A stretch of 64,000 nucleotides of DNA from Branchiostoma belcheri (GCF_001625305.1 NW_017803102.1:523940-587939), one strand, 5' to 3'; shown: positions 44,550 through 57,245, counted from the first letter of the stretch. A program made the numbers and translations. The notes: generated by a model not told the origin, from the sequence alone.

Positions 44550-44660
44550 TAAAGTTCATCTGTGTTGGTAGTTAAAACTTGTTCCAACGCAAGACAAATT
44601 GTTCTCGCATGGAACTTTCGACCAGTAACTCAGTAGACTGACTGAGAGAGACCCATTTCG
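44550..44660. repeat. copy of the TTCATCTGTGTTGGTAG family
   Basis: Begins AAAGTTCATCTGTGTTGGTA and carries TTTCGACCAGTAACTCAG. It matches 7180-7340 and the copies in FAXDC2 introns. The following 850 bases (44660-45530) show nothing else recognisable. Confidence 0.65.
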
Positions 44661-45534
44661 AATCATATTTTTCTCGGACAATATTCTGTTTTAGAACTAC
44701 CTAGAATTTTTAGCGTCCGTGAAAGGCTACTTATGGAACCTTACACAGGTACACGGCTTGTACCATCTGTTCGCCCTGTTCTGGTGACAGTCCCTCTAAC
44801 AACCGTGACGCCGTCCTGAAACTATGATAAATCTTGTTGGTTCTCGCTTCCAGCCCGTAAAGAAAAGGTTAACAAACATAAAGCGGTAAGGTCAGGCCTG
44901 AGAAGGTGCGGGGTTTTATTCCTGGGTGTCTGTGAGAGCGTGTTTAGGACAAGAGGGGGGTGTGGAGGTCGGTCAGCACAGTCAATCTGTGTACGGGACA
45001 ATGCAGCTCTGACAGGCATGACAAAGTGATCGTCACAGTTTAGATGACTGTAGCTAAGGTTTGGTGAAAACTGTTGCGACTATTATAATAATAGAGTTGA
45101 ATTCCTTGCCGCCAAGTACAGGAGGGACATCCTCACAAGATAGTTTTTAACAGATTTTGCATCAAGATACGGGAAATGTTAGGTATGACGGGTCGTTTAG
45201 TATAATAAAATCAGTTGCCACCATTCAACGTACTTGTAAAAGCTAGAGTATTACGTACGTCGAAGCTTTACACCGGCAATACAGGGGCAAACTTTCGACA
45301 TGAATAACACAAAATACGCAATACATCATGCGAAGCAGCTCACTAAATATTCTTGAATAAAAGAACAAAGTTTGGTCCTATTGTGTACATGCAGGTTATT
45401 AACATTTCTTACAAAAGTTGTGTAAGCAAGCTTACACACAAGACAAGCACACAGAAATGCAAGCAAACCCGCGTAGACACATAGCAAACCTTGCGTAACA
45501 CAGAAGGGAACAACAAAAGTTACCAGTCGAAGAC

Positions 45535-46275
45535 ATAAAATATGCTGTGTTTATCATAATTATGGAATACCCCCCCCCCTAAAAAAAAGACAGAAGGCTT
45601 ATGGCGACTAAGCTGACTGTTCTTTTGTTGGGCTTAGCAAGGCTCGAACATTTGTTTTACTCGCTTTAGAAGTTACCAGTCGAAGACTTACGCGTCGAAT
45701 ACATAAACTATGTTGTGTTTATCATAATTATGGAATCCATAGAGAAAGCAGAAGGCTTATGGTGACTGAGCTAGAAGGTTCTTTTGTTGGGGTAAACCCG
45801 GGAAGCTATGGCTCGCACAATTTACTCGCTTCAGAAGTTACCAGTCGAGGACTTACGCGTCGAAGACATATATATTCTTTATTGACACAACAAAAAAGTA
45901 CAGTGACTTTTGTATGGTCTTCTACAACTTAAGATCTACTAGTAACAAAGCTAAGTACATGTATGAATAAAGTCATCCTACGTACAGATATGTTGTGTTT
46001 ATCATAATTATGGAATACAACAAAAAAGACAGAAGGATTATGGCGTGAGCTTGACTGTTCTTTTGTTGGGCTTAGCAAGGCTCGAACATTTTTTTTTACT
46101 TTCTTCAGAACTTACCAGTCGAAGACTTACGCGTCGAATACATAAAATATACTGTGTTTATCATAATTATGGAATACCACCCCCCGCCCCAAAAAAAAGA
46201 CAGGCAGAAGGATTATGGAGTGAGCTAGACTGTTCTTTTGTTGGACTAAACGCGGAAAGCTATGGCTCGCTTTTA
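45535..46275. repeat. tandem array, 4 copies of about 160-170 bp plus an insertion
   Basis: GTGTTTATCATAATTATGGA recurs at about 45547, 45715, 45995 and 46154, followed by AGAAGG(C/A)TTATGG, GACTGTTCTTTTGTTGG and CCAGTCGA(A/G)GACTTACGCG. A TTCTTTATTGACACAACAAA block is inserted at about 45875-45985. The next 120 bases hold a GC-rich open frame that I could not match to a family. Confidence 0.88.
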
Positions 46276-46389
46276 GCCAGTCAGAGAGCGACCGTTGAGA
46301 GCCAGAGTCGTGCAGAGTTGGAACAATCGCGTTCTGCGCGGCGGCGTGCCGTCATGTCCGCGCCATTCTCCGCCGTGACGTCTTAATCC

Positions 46390-47585
46390 GCAGACCGGCA
46401 GGACAACAGATGGTCGCAGCACCAACCCCATCATTCACTCCCATTATACACACTACTGTACATTATACACCGTATATTATACTCTGACTTTTTGACTGGA
46501 TGTAAAGGGAGGGGGGGGGGGATCTTTCCAGACTGGGCCAACCGACACTAGGGCTCCGTGCAGTAAGGACCCTTCGATCGTCCTAGAATCGCAAACAACC
46601 TCGGGGCGTGTCGACCAAAAACTCAACTGTCTTGCTTATGAAAATGCTTTCTGAAGATTCTTGTCGAAGATCTGCAGCATGCAGAAAATGTTGCAAACCA
46701 CGTGAGAATTCTTAGCTTCCTTATTGTTGCATACACCTCATTTAGGTGCCCTTGGCTGGCTGAAGGAAGCAATATCCTTTTCTGACTTAAGAGTATCCTC
46801 TGTCTAAGTCCACTTTTGACAAAATAACAGACTTTTGCGCATAGATATTGAAAATATTCAATTGTACGAAGTGCAACTCTGGTACATATTGTGCAAAGAA
46901 ATGTAGCTAGTGTCTCTGGCAAACCCATAAGAACTTGCTAGGCTTAGGCGTAATACATACCACTTTTTCCCCATTTCTACCATAACCTAAGCCTTTATGA
47001 GATATTAAAGTTGTCGTTGGACTTCTCTTGAGGTGTAACATGTAGTTTCAATCACTAATTTCTGTGCCATTTATTTCTGTGAAGATATTCAGGCTGTTTA
47101 TATCATAAAGAGACGGCGCTATTACAAATGGAGTTTCTTATAAAACATTGTTGCTATCAAAAGCATTATTCGTTAAGTCGACAAAAGTCGGAGGTTTGGT
47201 AAAAAAACACGCAAAGTTCTCTGAGTTCTCTCCTAGGTTCAATTGTTCGTAATGTAAATAGAAGTTCTACTTTGCTCACTTTGAACCTCATGCTCACAAC
47301 ATAATCACCGGGTCTTCTGTTTGAGAACGTTTTGTTTACAAAGGCACGTCACATAACATACGGCCTTCCTTTATCCGAAATGCACTATAAAACGCGCCGA
47401 GATGGGTCACAAATTGATGTCGCGCCGTTTTTCCCACGTCTAGAGCGAAGTTAGTCTGTAATTTTCCGGGTACCGAGACGGACCCGGGCCCGGCTTGCTC
47501 GCTGGGGTTTCCCCGCCCGGCCAAGGTTTGTTTTTGATGCTTTGTCTTCAGTCGCTTGCCCTTTGACAGCGCAAAGACTTCTCGA
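46390..47585. other. no recognised feature
   Basis: A G-run (46503-46520) and a non-repetitive GC-richer block at 47380-47530 are the only notable points. Confidence 0.45.
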
Positions 47586-48300
47586 TTTTGCACGCTGGGA
47601 GGGTTCCTGGCTAATAGGCTGCTAAGAGCAAGGGTTCTGTGTTACTGCTAGGCGTGTTTTCTTTTTTGAAGAGAAAGAAGCCATTAAGGCAAAGGATTTC
47701 TTTTTTGTTTCGCATAAACAAGTAAGCCGCCTTTTTAGGCGTAACACACCAGTTTTGTACATGTAAGTACAAGCTGTGTAAGACAGGACTGTGAGGTTTG
47801 AACCACTCACACTGGGAAGGTCCCCTACTCTTTTCGATAAGTGTGGTGGGTTCTTTAACATGTGTGGGGTGTGGCTCTCCCAAACACGGGATCTCCTATC
47901 CGAGGGACGTCTCTAACCGAAGCTTGGTACACATTTCCACGTTTACAAACAGCAAAGACTTTTCGATTTTGCACGCTGGGAGGGTTCCTGGCTAATAGGC
48001 TGCTAAAAGCAAAGGTTCTGTGGAACTGTTAAAAGTGTTTTTGAAGGGAAACAATCCATTAAAGGCATCCAGTTTTTAAGTAAGGGTTTGGAAACCAAAT
48101 TTTTCAGACAATATTCTAGTCACTTATCTACATACTGAGTTGAAACAACACTGTCCCAATGTATATTGACATTCACTGAACAGAAATACCGAAAATTCTG
48201 ATGGAAAACGGTTCCTGGCTAATAGGTTGGAAAAAGGCAAGGGTTCTGTGTTACTGATAGGAGTGTTTTTTTTAAGGGAGAGAATCCATTAAAGCGAAGC
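47586..48300. repeat. three direct repeats with an inserted SINE tail
   Basis: GGGTTCCTGGCTAATAGGCT occurs at about 47602 and 47982, and a variant at 48210, each followed by AGCAA(G/A)GGTTCTGTG and TGTTTT. Between copies one and two lies a headless family A SINE (47745-47945, minus). Confidence 0.82.
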
Positions 48301-49559
48301 CACAGTAGTTGTGGAAGGTTTGTCTTGTCGGTAAAGATCGGAAAAGGATATTTTATGACGCCAATCCTATATGTATATACAATGTGTTTATTTTGAATTC
48401 TAAAATACAGTGCAATCCTTTTTCAGTACCTAAAATCTAGTCACTACATGAACATATAGCAAACAATAACAAGTATTTTAATTTCTGTACACATGTCTTG
48501 AAAAGTATGTTAACAGCGCGTTAAGTTTTAAAGAACATAGTGGATACCTAAATCTAAAAGAAATTGCGTTTCTACACTTTTACGTAAGATGTCAACACTG
48601 ATTATACTGTATTTGGTTGCTTGACATGTAAGTAGGAACATGCAAAAATAACCATCGGCATATATGAAAAAAGCTATTCCTATTCAGATACATGCAAACT
48701 GGCTAGACAACTACTCCATACATAAAACGTTCAAAACCAACATTAAACACACGTGGTAAATGTTAAACAAGTTAAACATATATCCTATAAATGTTTGTGG
48801 TTATCTATTGAACAAAAAGCGTTTTTACTTAGAACAAAAACTCATCATTTTTGTTCGTTGTTATATCTAGGTTATACTTTTTGCAAGATATCGCTATTAT
48901 AGTTGTATATATCATAATATAGAACTACAATATATATCACCCAGAGCTTGCCTATGTCCTTGGTACTAGTATTTAGTTCATAACTCCAATTTTAACACAA
49001 TGGTGACCTACATAACACACCCAGAGCAAATAAAAAAGGAAAAAAAAGATACGATTGTTAGCACAGCGGTGGATACAAATACAGTTTCACAACTCTACAA
49101 CAACACGACGAAATATTTTCCATATATCTCTGTGAGTGTGACAGATTTTATCTAAACTATCCATAAATATGACACATTTCCATGTATCCATTGTTGCTAG
49201 CCTGGCGCTGTTGCCGTGCCCAGTGCGACTCGGCACCCATCCCTCAGGGGATTCACAACTCCACTTAAAACTCGATAATAGAGTTCTAACAATAGCCGGG
49301 GCTTTTCCCCGATGTGCGGATTTTATCTGCTAATGACATGATGAGGGCCGGGTTTAGCCGGAGGGGACGTAGCGGCCGGGTTTGGTGACTGTAAAATGGC
49401 ACCACTAATAAATAGGACAGTGATTTTGGGGACGTGTTTGGGTGACAGGTGTAGCTGTGTGCAGGTAAGTGGTGGGGATTGCGTGCGTGAGCTTTTATTA
49501 GGACATAGTTTACATACTGAGATGGGCGGTGGTCATTTACTATCATTTCCCTTATCGAT
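48301..49559. other. AT-rich stretch, then a non-repetitive block
   Basis: 48.3-49.2 kb is AT-rich with nothing recognised. 49200-49500 is GC-richer, matches nothing else in the window and has inverted CCGGG/CCCGG phrases; it is a weak candidate regulatory block. Confidence 0.4.
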
Positions 49560-50040
49560 AAGTGAACGTTATTGCAGTCTGGGCGCGCACGTGCGCATAT
49601 TCTTTGTTTTTGGAGAGCGTTTTTCTTTATTTTATTTGTTATTTAATACTTTATTTTTCGTTTCACCATGTAACAAAATGAGCATAGTTTTCTTCATAAT
49701 ATTATCATATTTAGAATACATATAAGCAAACGTTATTACAGTCCGAGGTTGCACATGCACATATTCTTTGTTTTTGCAGGACGTTGTTTTTTCTTATTTT
49801 CTTTGTTATTTAGTACTTGATTTTTCGTTTCACCTTGTAAAAAAATATGCATAGTTTTGTTCATAATATTATCATTTTTTAGAATACATATAAGTGCAGG
49901 TTATTGCCGACCAGGTTTGCACATATTCTTTGTTTTTGCATCACGTTTTTCTTTGTTGTTTAATAGTTTTGTTTCACGTCATAGTAGACTAAACACATTT
50001 TTCTGTGTAATATTATCATTTTTAGAGTACATATTTTCTA
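49560..50040. repeat. three tandem copies of about 150-170 bp
   Basis: GCACATATTCTTTGTTTTTG (or GCGCATATTC...) recurs at about 49595, 49755 and 49918, each followed by CGTTTCAC and ATAATATTATCAT. Confidence 0.8.
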
Positions 50041-51177
50041 GGAAATAATGCTACAAAAGAGTTAGAAGTTTTATATATAGGGACTGATATTTGAAAGGCT
50101 ACTCGTTTGGAAAAAGTGACTCTTTATTGGTCCTTACTTTATGCTCATAATAGTCAGATGTTTTCCTTAAAAGTTAGTACTGGACTACAAAAAAATAGGA
50201 TATTTCAAAATTTCTTTTTTCTGTTTTGCTTCAAATATGCTTAATGCAATCAATTCAAATGAAACTGAGTTCTTTCCTTGTGTTTGGAACAAAGCTTAAA
50301 CTTTCCAACTACAGATTCTACCAACACAAATGAGCTTTCATGAGCTTTCAGCTCTGATTTTAGTTAAATTATCATGAAACTTACCGTTCCCCCTATTCTG
50401 GCTCAAACCATGTTGAGCGTGTTTACCTTATTGTAACATCACCACTATGCGTGTAGGCGGGTTATCTCAGATATAACTTGTCAATCACATACAGACGGCG
50501 GACAATCGCCACATTGTGCGCAGAACCACCGCTAAAAATCCCCAAATACCGGCCAGAATAGCCCGCTGATCCACCCTTTATGAGTCTGTAATATTAAACA
50601 CTTTCTGCCTGGATGCGGGTTTAATCTAATCCCGTTTGTTTACACCATGTTTTCTGTGTTCTTTACAACTCACAGACGCGCTGGGTTTACTCGTACAATA
50701 GATAATCGCGTAACGCTCATTTCTGGAGCTTTGTGCTGGGAATTTTAACACCCGCATGTGGGACACAGTGTAACAGATTGTACATCGGAGCCGGACAAAG
50801 TGGACCGGGGGTTGGGAGAAGGCCTCTGGCGGCGGGACAGAAAGAGTAGGGAGGGACGGACGGTGGGAGCGGGCAGTCACACATATGGTGTCCTTTCTGG
50901 GAGCCTTCGCTCCATCTGTTTAGAAACACTAACGACGTGCAGAATTCGTCATGCACGCTTGAGTAATTCTTCAACTTTATAACTACAGTCCAAACGATGT
51001 AATAATAACGACGGCTTGAAAGGAAAGGGGTGAATTATAAAGAATTTCACGATCGAAGGATGGTAGAAAACACCTACTGTGCTACAATTCTGCTAAAAAA
51101 ATTTCGAACACGCACAAGATAAACACAAGTCCACACACACAAATGACGCAATGAACTTTCGCAATAGGCACTCATAA

Positions 51178-51180
<3 letters not shown>
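50041..51180. other. mostly unique sequence, candidate regulatory block at 50440-50900
   Basis: Contains TGTCAATCA (about 50478), ACCACCGC and GGTTTAATCTAATCCCG (about 50618), i.e. PBX/homeodomain/bicoid-type motifs in a GC-richer block without repeats. There is no coding evidence. Confidence 0.3.
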
Positions 51181-51214
<34 letters not shown>

Positions 51215-51298
51215 ACACACACACACGCACACACACACAAAACACAGAAAGAGAGGGGGAGAGAGGGAGAGAGAGGGGGAGGGAGAGAGAGAGAGAAA

Positions 51299-51336
<38 letters not shown>
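51181..51336. repeat. (CA)n followed by (GA)n microsatellite
   Basis: About 60 bp of CA, then about 85 bp of G/A-rich GAGA repeats. Ser-Leu and Val-Cys open frames here are artefacts. Confidence 0.95.
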
Positions 51337-51339
<3 letters not shown>

Positions 51340-51340
<1 letters not shown>

Positions 51341-52343
51341 ATAAAAAATGCCATATCATGTGCGTATGGAACAATGACATATGATTTATATTCTAAATCA
51401 TGAAGGCCGTTGTTACATACGGTATTCATTGTTCCAAGCAGGTGCGTCGGAGATTGCATCATTAAATCGAATCTTAATTTACACTTAATTTGTCCAGAGC
51501 AGTTATCAAAATTACATTGTTATCCATTGAATGTAGATAATATCGTCTATGGGGGTGGATGTTATCTTACATTGTTATTAATAGAGATATATTATGCTAG
51601 GTTGCAAGGTTGAAATGTTATTTAAGGTCACAGTTTAAACTGCACAACGTATAGGACAAACTTACCCTCATAGGCTTTCCGACTTTCCACTGTAGTTGTA
51701 ATAGAAGAGCGAACAAAAATTTTGTTTGCTTTATTAGGTGGAAAGGTGGTCTTGCGGTCAATGTTGTTAAGTCACTGTTTCGTCCTCGGGTAAAAAGGTA
51801 CCTCCAACGTCTGTCTGAACGGAGACTGACCCTGTGCCGGGCCTTTGCCCTTTCAGCCACTAGGTCTAGGCACGCCCCCTGGCTACCCCCAGTTAGTAAC
51901 CACTCACACAACATGCAGCTAAGGCAAACACGGCGCTACAAACCACCCATAGGGACAAAAAGATATTTATGCAGTCCTGTCCCCACAATGCTGAACATAC
52001 TGAATAACCTTGCCATACAGTAGGTTTCATTTTATGTTGTTGCACATGATGTAACTGTACTTTTTTATTATTGTCAGTTGTACCTAAGTAATTTGCCAAC
52101 AGAAATTGCATGATGTAATTTTAGCATAAATGTGTATTATTCTAGCGTATAATGTGGTGTTTAATGCCTCTCAAGGCACTTTTTATGTATATATAATATG
52201 TATTAGTCATGTAATTTTTTAAAAATTTGTAAAAGCTTCTCAATTCAGCCTTTGGCTGCAAAAAGCTTCTAACCTACTGTACTATGTATGTATGAAGTAT
52301 GTGTTTCTGCAAATAAACCAGTCTATATACTTAACGCGTACCT
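51340..52343. other. no recognised gene
   Basis: Region 51780-51900 has a GC-richer stretch without a family match. 52220-52320 has retroelement-like AT-rich sequence with AAATAAACCAG. Confidence 0.4.
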
Positions 52344-52575
52344 ATTTCCTCACTCGACTCAGGTGTAAATGAGGATAGGACGTTAAATGGAGGTACTGTG
52401 TTTGGGGAGAGCCACACCCCACGCACGTTTAAGAACCAACCACACTTATCAAAAAGAGTAGGGGACCTTCCCGGTGTGAGTGGTTCAAACCTTACAGACT
52501 GGTCTTACGCAGCTTGTACTTACATGTACAAAACTGGTGTGTTACGCCTAAAGATGGCATATCGGCCATGCGAAA
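52344..52575 (+). mobile_element. SINE family A, headless, with shared 3' tail
   Basis: CCTCACTCGACTCAGGTG, GGGGAGAGCCACACCCCACG, GAGTAGGGGACCTTCCC, then GTACAAAACTGGTGTGTTACG. The transition into the GGTGTGTTACGCC tail is clear here. Confidence 0.8.
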
Positions 52576-52739
52576 CAAACAAAGAAGGAAAATTTAGTTT
52601 GATAAAGAAAATTTAATGTGTCTGTTTTGTATGTTTTTCATGGTAAAAAATCACTACCACAAGTTTGACTGCATGCCGAAAATGTCTCTTTAGAGCTCGC
52701 AAATTCTTTGGACAAGCTACTTTTTCTGAGCCTGAGATC

Positions 52740-53420
52740 GATCTTCATTCATTTTTTCCTAAGCTGGCGCACGTGTGTACCGTTTCCGTCAAGTACACGG
52801 GCGATCGGCGCGAACGTGACTTCCAACCGTCTGTCTGTCAACGGAACAATAACGTCACGTGCACAGGTGTACTTAAACGTCACGTGCGCACAGGTGTGTG
52901 GGATGTCGTCCTATTGTCACAGAACAGGTATGCCCTTGACATCCAAACGTCACAATGGACAAAAAAACCATTCAGCGATTTAAATCTCACGAAAATGATA
53001 TCAATCATTATCCTGTCATGTAGCGCCGTTTAGACTAAGTGCGCATCTTGATAAAAGCTTGTTCGTCATTTATATACACGCTACAATATCAAGCTTGCCT
53101 GCAAACAATTTATGTCTGCTACGCTACATAAATTACGTTGTAATGGTTAAAGGCAAGAGCATGATATAATTTAGGCTATATTTTGATAGTGAGCGTCTTT
53201 CCTAATTGATAATTACGCTCCCCAAGGTCGGTCTTCCCCGGCCTTTGCAGTGGCGTAATGAGGTGTTGTTAACCTTTTAACTCGGTTTTAATTCTGTCAT
53301 TACTTCAGGTTCATTAGCAGACGGCGGTTTGCGTCTGTACCTGCCGTTTTCGGACAGGTGTTCCAGGACTGTCACTCACAACACAAAGGCGCTGTCACGG
53401 TTATATTCAACGTACAGATT
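52740..53420. promoter_or_regulatory. candidate regulatory block with paired CACGTG/CAGGTG composites
   Basis: AACGTCACGTGCACAGGTGT (52851-52870) is followed 5 bases later by AACGTCACGTGCGCACAGGT (52876-52895): two CACGTG plus CAGGTG composites. AACAATAACG precedes them. Farther on, 53205-53420 is unique, GC-richer sequence with GGCGTAATGAGG and TTCATTAGCAGAC. Assignment is by motif only. Confidence 0.35.
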
Positions 53421-54112
53421 CTTTTCCCGTTTTTCCAAGATTTTTAGAGATCCCGATGTGCATATGACGGAAGGATTTTATTGTACGACACACGTGAATT
53501 GTCACAAGAAAACTGTACTTAGCCCCAGGGAAACTGATCTTCTTTATATCTAAAAATATCTAAAAAGGTTTTTTTTTACACATAACGATTGATATAAAGC
53601 ATACTTATTGATATGGAACAGAAAGAATCTAAGCTTATTAAAAAAAACTTTTATCTGAAAGTTTTCAAAACAATTTACATCAAGGACCCAGCATATCAGG
53701 ACTAAACGGAATAAAACAAAGAAATGGGGCAGGAGAAAAAGGCATTTACCTGTCTATAGGATCAAGGATTGTTGTATATTCAATGTTTTGAGGTCAAGCA
53801 AAGGTCGGTATACAAATATAGGAAACCAGGAGAAGGTTTTTCCATCCATCTATCCCTAACTAACCACACGTACAGGGACCACCTACGCTTCAAGAACTCA
53901 CAAGTTGAACGTTTCTTTCTCAGACTAAAGAAACGGAGATAAATGCAACCCAACCGTAACGCCGGAGCAGTTTTACTTTCCTTTGGACGATTTGCACCGT
54001 TGCGGGTCTACAGTGTTTACAATTAATACATCAAACCGGACAATCGGCCGCACATCGAGGGTTTGTTTAGAAGGGTGATTGATTATAACACATCGGTGGA
54101 CCACCAGTGAGT

Positions 54113-54365
54113 TTTTTTTTATTCCAACATTTCATGACCAAACATGGCGACCTCACACTCAAGTTATATCAACTTTTTTTTATGCCGCCACCAACGCAGA
54201 GTGCAAATACAGGACAGGATAATATTCATTTTCACTTGAGTTAAGTGAGGAAAGACGTGTAAAGTGCCTTTCCCAAGGGCACAAGATCGGTGGCATGTCA
54301 GGACTCGAACCCGGGACCTCTTGATACCGAGCCGAACGCTCTGTCGTTACGCCACACGACCCCAC
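54113..54365 (-). mobile_element. tRNA-headed SINE, family B, full length
   Basis: The minus strand shows GTCGTGTGGCGTAACGACAG, GGGTTCGAGTCCTGACATGC, CCCTTGGGAAAGGCACTTTA and the AACTTGAGTGTGAGGTCGCC tail. It is closely similar to 24279-24525. Confidence 0.9.
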
Positions 54366-54382
54366 ATACGAGTAAACCCAAA

Positions 54383-54850
54383 GAGGTACAATTGAGACGC
54401 AACCTTCCCGGACAATGTGTTTTAACATATTTTTGTTGTTCTGCTGTCAGGGTTACGCATAGAGATGTCGTGCTAACGGTTTGTCTCGTGCTTGTCTCAA
54501 GAAAAACCACTGACAAGCAATTAGCAATCAGTTTATTAATAATTTTGTACATGTATATAGTCTAAAATTTTCGTCTTGTCTTCCAGAGACCCCCACTGGA
54601 ACAAGCTGAGGTACATCTGACACGCGAGCTTCATGTGATATTTTCTACCGAAGTTTTGTTGTTCTACTCTCAGGGGTACGTATAGAGATGTCTTAAATTT
54701 TCGTCTGTCTTCCAGAGACCCCCACTGACGTACAATTGAGACGCAAGCTTCCCGGAGAACGTTTTAACATATTTTTGTTGTTCTAATGTCAGTAATACGT
54801 ATAGAGATGTCGTGCTAACCGTTTGTCTCAGAAAAACCGCTGACAACCAG
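54383..54850. repeat. tandem array, about 3 copies of 100-130 bp
   Basis: GTACAATTGAGACGCAA at 54387 and 54731 and a variant at 54610, each followed by TTTTTGTTGTTCT and ACG(C/T)ATAGAGATGTC; GTGCTAACGGTTTGTCTC is in the first and last copies. Confidence 0.82.
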
Positions 54851-55679
54851 CACGAAACGATTTCCACGGACGTTAGGGACTACCCGAGCAGAATAAAAAT
54901 CTCTGATGGACTTCTGGCCGTGGTGAAACTACATGTACTAGAACGAGTCATAGATTCAGATTTAGATTTCTATTTCCAATGAAAACAGCAGGTCCACGAA
55001 TAAAATAATATTACCTGAAATGCGTCATTGATTACAAAGCAGACATTGGTGTTAAAAATTCAAGTATGAACACCATAATGCATTATAGAATAGAATCCTA
55101 ACAATCAGAATATAATCTCAAATGAACTACACAGTATTTAGAAAATGTTCAGCATAAAACTATATACCATGACCTAAGACGGCAATGAATAAATACCTAT
55201 CAAGTAGATAAAATGTACAAGACGAGAGAAGAGTTAACTCCTATAACTAGTGGATACCAAGAAGTGCAGTATATATCGTTTACGTATACATCACAAGGTA
55301 TATATAACGTACCCCTTAAACTGCTGGACAGACCGAACTGTTACACAAGTTTCAAAAGAACGGCGGTGTCAAATCTGCGACAGAAAAAGACAAATGAATT
55401 CCTTCTGTTCTAAACAACTTCATAAAAAGCGGGGGAGACTCGATAAAGGGCAAGCGCCATTTTTCAACGTCACCCACTGACACTTTACGTGTGTCATTTA
55501 ACTCTTTAAACCTTGCGTAAAGTTGAGAAATTGTATCTATACGTTAACTAGAGTACAGCTGACACAAAATTATATCCAGCTTGTAAGACGAAAGTAACGA
55601 GCTATATACAGACTGGTGTCTGAAAATTTTGTAGTTTTCCTTCCACGTACAGTTTTTTGATGTCTCAATTAGAGTTCTT

Positions 55680-55930
55680 TCCCCCCATCTGGAAATGCTA
55701 ATCGCTCGGCTTCGCCTGTCCGCCGCTCATTGTCACTTCCACAAGATTAATGGCAGGAATAGAGAGCCCCTTTGTTGCCCGTTCCGAACTGTTCCGTGCT
55801 ACAAGATAGAAGGAGATTGATGTGAGAACGGTGATGACCATCTTGAGTTTACTCCGACCTCTCCGTGTTTGTGAAGCCATTTTTCAAACCTCCCAAACGC
55901 CCGATCACTCCGAAAATCCATCACCAATTC
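55680..55930 (-). promoter_or_regulatory. unique GC-richer block with a 60-codon minus-strand frame
   Basis: No repeats. The block includes GCTAATCGCTC, CTCATTGTCAC and AGATTAATGGC. A minus-strand frame (55880-55698) starts MASQTRRGRSKLK and contains one hydrophobic stretch (VITVLTSISFYLVA), but no family is recognised and no neighbouring exon was found. It could be a regulatory block or a small unannotated exon. Confidence 0.3.
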
Positions 55931-56084
55931 GGCAAACCCCGGTGACAACTTGACACATACAACCGCCTTTCATACCCAAACCACGACCTTCCTGACATTC
56001 GCTGCTTTTTATTTCCCTCCCTCCCCTTTCTACACTCGGTGGTCATTGTCTGCGAGTAGCGACTTTCTCCCGACTGTTTTAACA

Positions 56085-56160
56085 TAACATAACATAAAAT
56101 AACCTTTATTGTACATTCATGCCCTATCGGGCTAGGTACAGGTGAACAGATGAGAAAGTA
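56085..56160 (-). repeat. retroelement-like end with GCCC..GGGC hairpin
   Basis: (AACAT)n, then CTTTATTGTACATTCATG and CCCTATCGGGC. It matches 11925-11990 (minus) and the plus-strand copies at 8960 and 57795. 56160-56995 shows nothing further. Confidence 0.6.
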
Positions 56161-56999
56161 ATACACATGTTTGTAGTACAAACAGCTCTAAAACTATACT
56201 AATACAGAGGTTCGGCTTCTTCTCGTTTCTTTGTGATGTTAACAAGGCCGCTGACATGCTAGGCAACGCCAGGGTTACGAACTTCAAGCATGTGCTTTTG
56301 TTGGTTTTGGGACCGCGCAGTGACCTAATGTACTTGTCGGTCGGAGTTTAAAAAGACCTGAACTTGTCCGAGGCTTTGTAGTTGTTTGCGTGTTCACTGA
56401 ACTGTACTTAACTTGACCTCTTCTCCATCCTAAATGGTTAGAATCCATGTCAAGGTACGTGAAACTTTAAAAGGAAATCGACATTGTATTAAATGAAAGA
56501 GTGTGAAGGCCTGTTACGCTAGGCTACTATAAGTACATTTTGCATCTCTTTGTTGGCCATTTTTTTTTCTTTTATCGTCCTTTCAAATTCTCGTGTATTT
56601 TTCCGTGAATATTGTTATGAATATTGTTGCCAATAAAATTTGCCTTGACTAAAGTTGAAAAAGGGCACCATTTTGCTGAAGTTTCGCCCTACGGTTGACT
56701 TAGCAAGAAGCTCGTATGGATATTTTCCCGCCTACATTACATCTTAATAAAGAGTATTTTCACATATCTAATGTCTGTTTAAAGACTGGCTATATTTTTA
56801 CATATCTATAGATGATGCCAGCAGATATTAAAGGCATCGCAAATATATACTATAACACTATTTGTTTTACGAAACTATTCAGTTTTCGTCTTATATCATA
56901 ACAGATAACTTGTAAGTTTTAGACGATATTCACAATACGTTGGTGAAGGTTAAACATCCGGATATCCAGGTAATACATGTAAGATAGGCCAAGAAACAA

Positions 57000-57086
57000 T
57001 TACTCAAGCAACTGGATATGATTTTGGAAAATAAAAAAATCATAAAAAGTACCAAAATTATATCCAGTTGCTTGAGTAACTGTTTT
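57000..57086. mobile_element. compact fold-back MITE, CAAGCAACTGGATATGATTT family
   Basis: Arms 57000-57035 and 57051-57085 are inverted repeats of about 35 bp with few mismatches (TTACTCAAGCAACTGGATAT and complement) and almost no loop. It looks like the family's ends joined with the interior lost. Confidence 0.85.
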
Positions 57087-57144
57087 TTTCGATAACCACA
57101 ATGTTCTGTTAGATCGTGCTAACAAGTTTGACCCCGTGTTGACC

Positions 57145-57245
57145 CGGTCGTCTCTATGGTAACGCCAAGATGGCGGCGAAACTCCCGGCGGGCAGAAAAC
57201 AGCGGTATATCTCACCCTTAGACCAACAAACTCCACTCAGCCCCT
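57145..57245 (+). promoter_or_regulatory. possible promoter and first coding exon
   Basis: TCTATGGTAACG (half of an RFX X-box) is followed by AAGATGGCGGC (YY1-type motif) at 57168. The ATG at 57170 has a good context and reads MAAKLPAGRKQR before a possible donor (AGCG|GTATAT at about 57204); without splicing the frame ends after 25 codons. YY1 motifs overlapping an initiating ATGGCGGC are common at animal housekeeping promoters. No downstream exon was found before the end of the window. Confidence 0.35.

Noticed and set aside
46045..46386. 113-codon frame with an Arg/Ser/Ala-rich end
   Set aside because: Its first two thirds lie in a tandem array, and the last part shows no family resemblance or splice partner.
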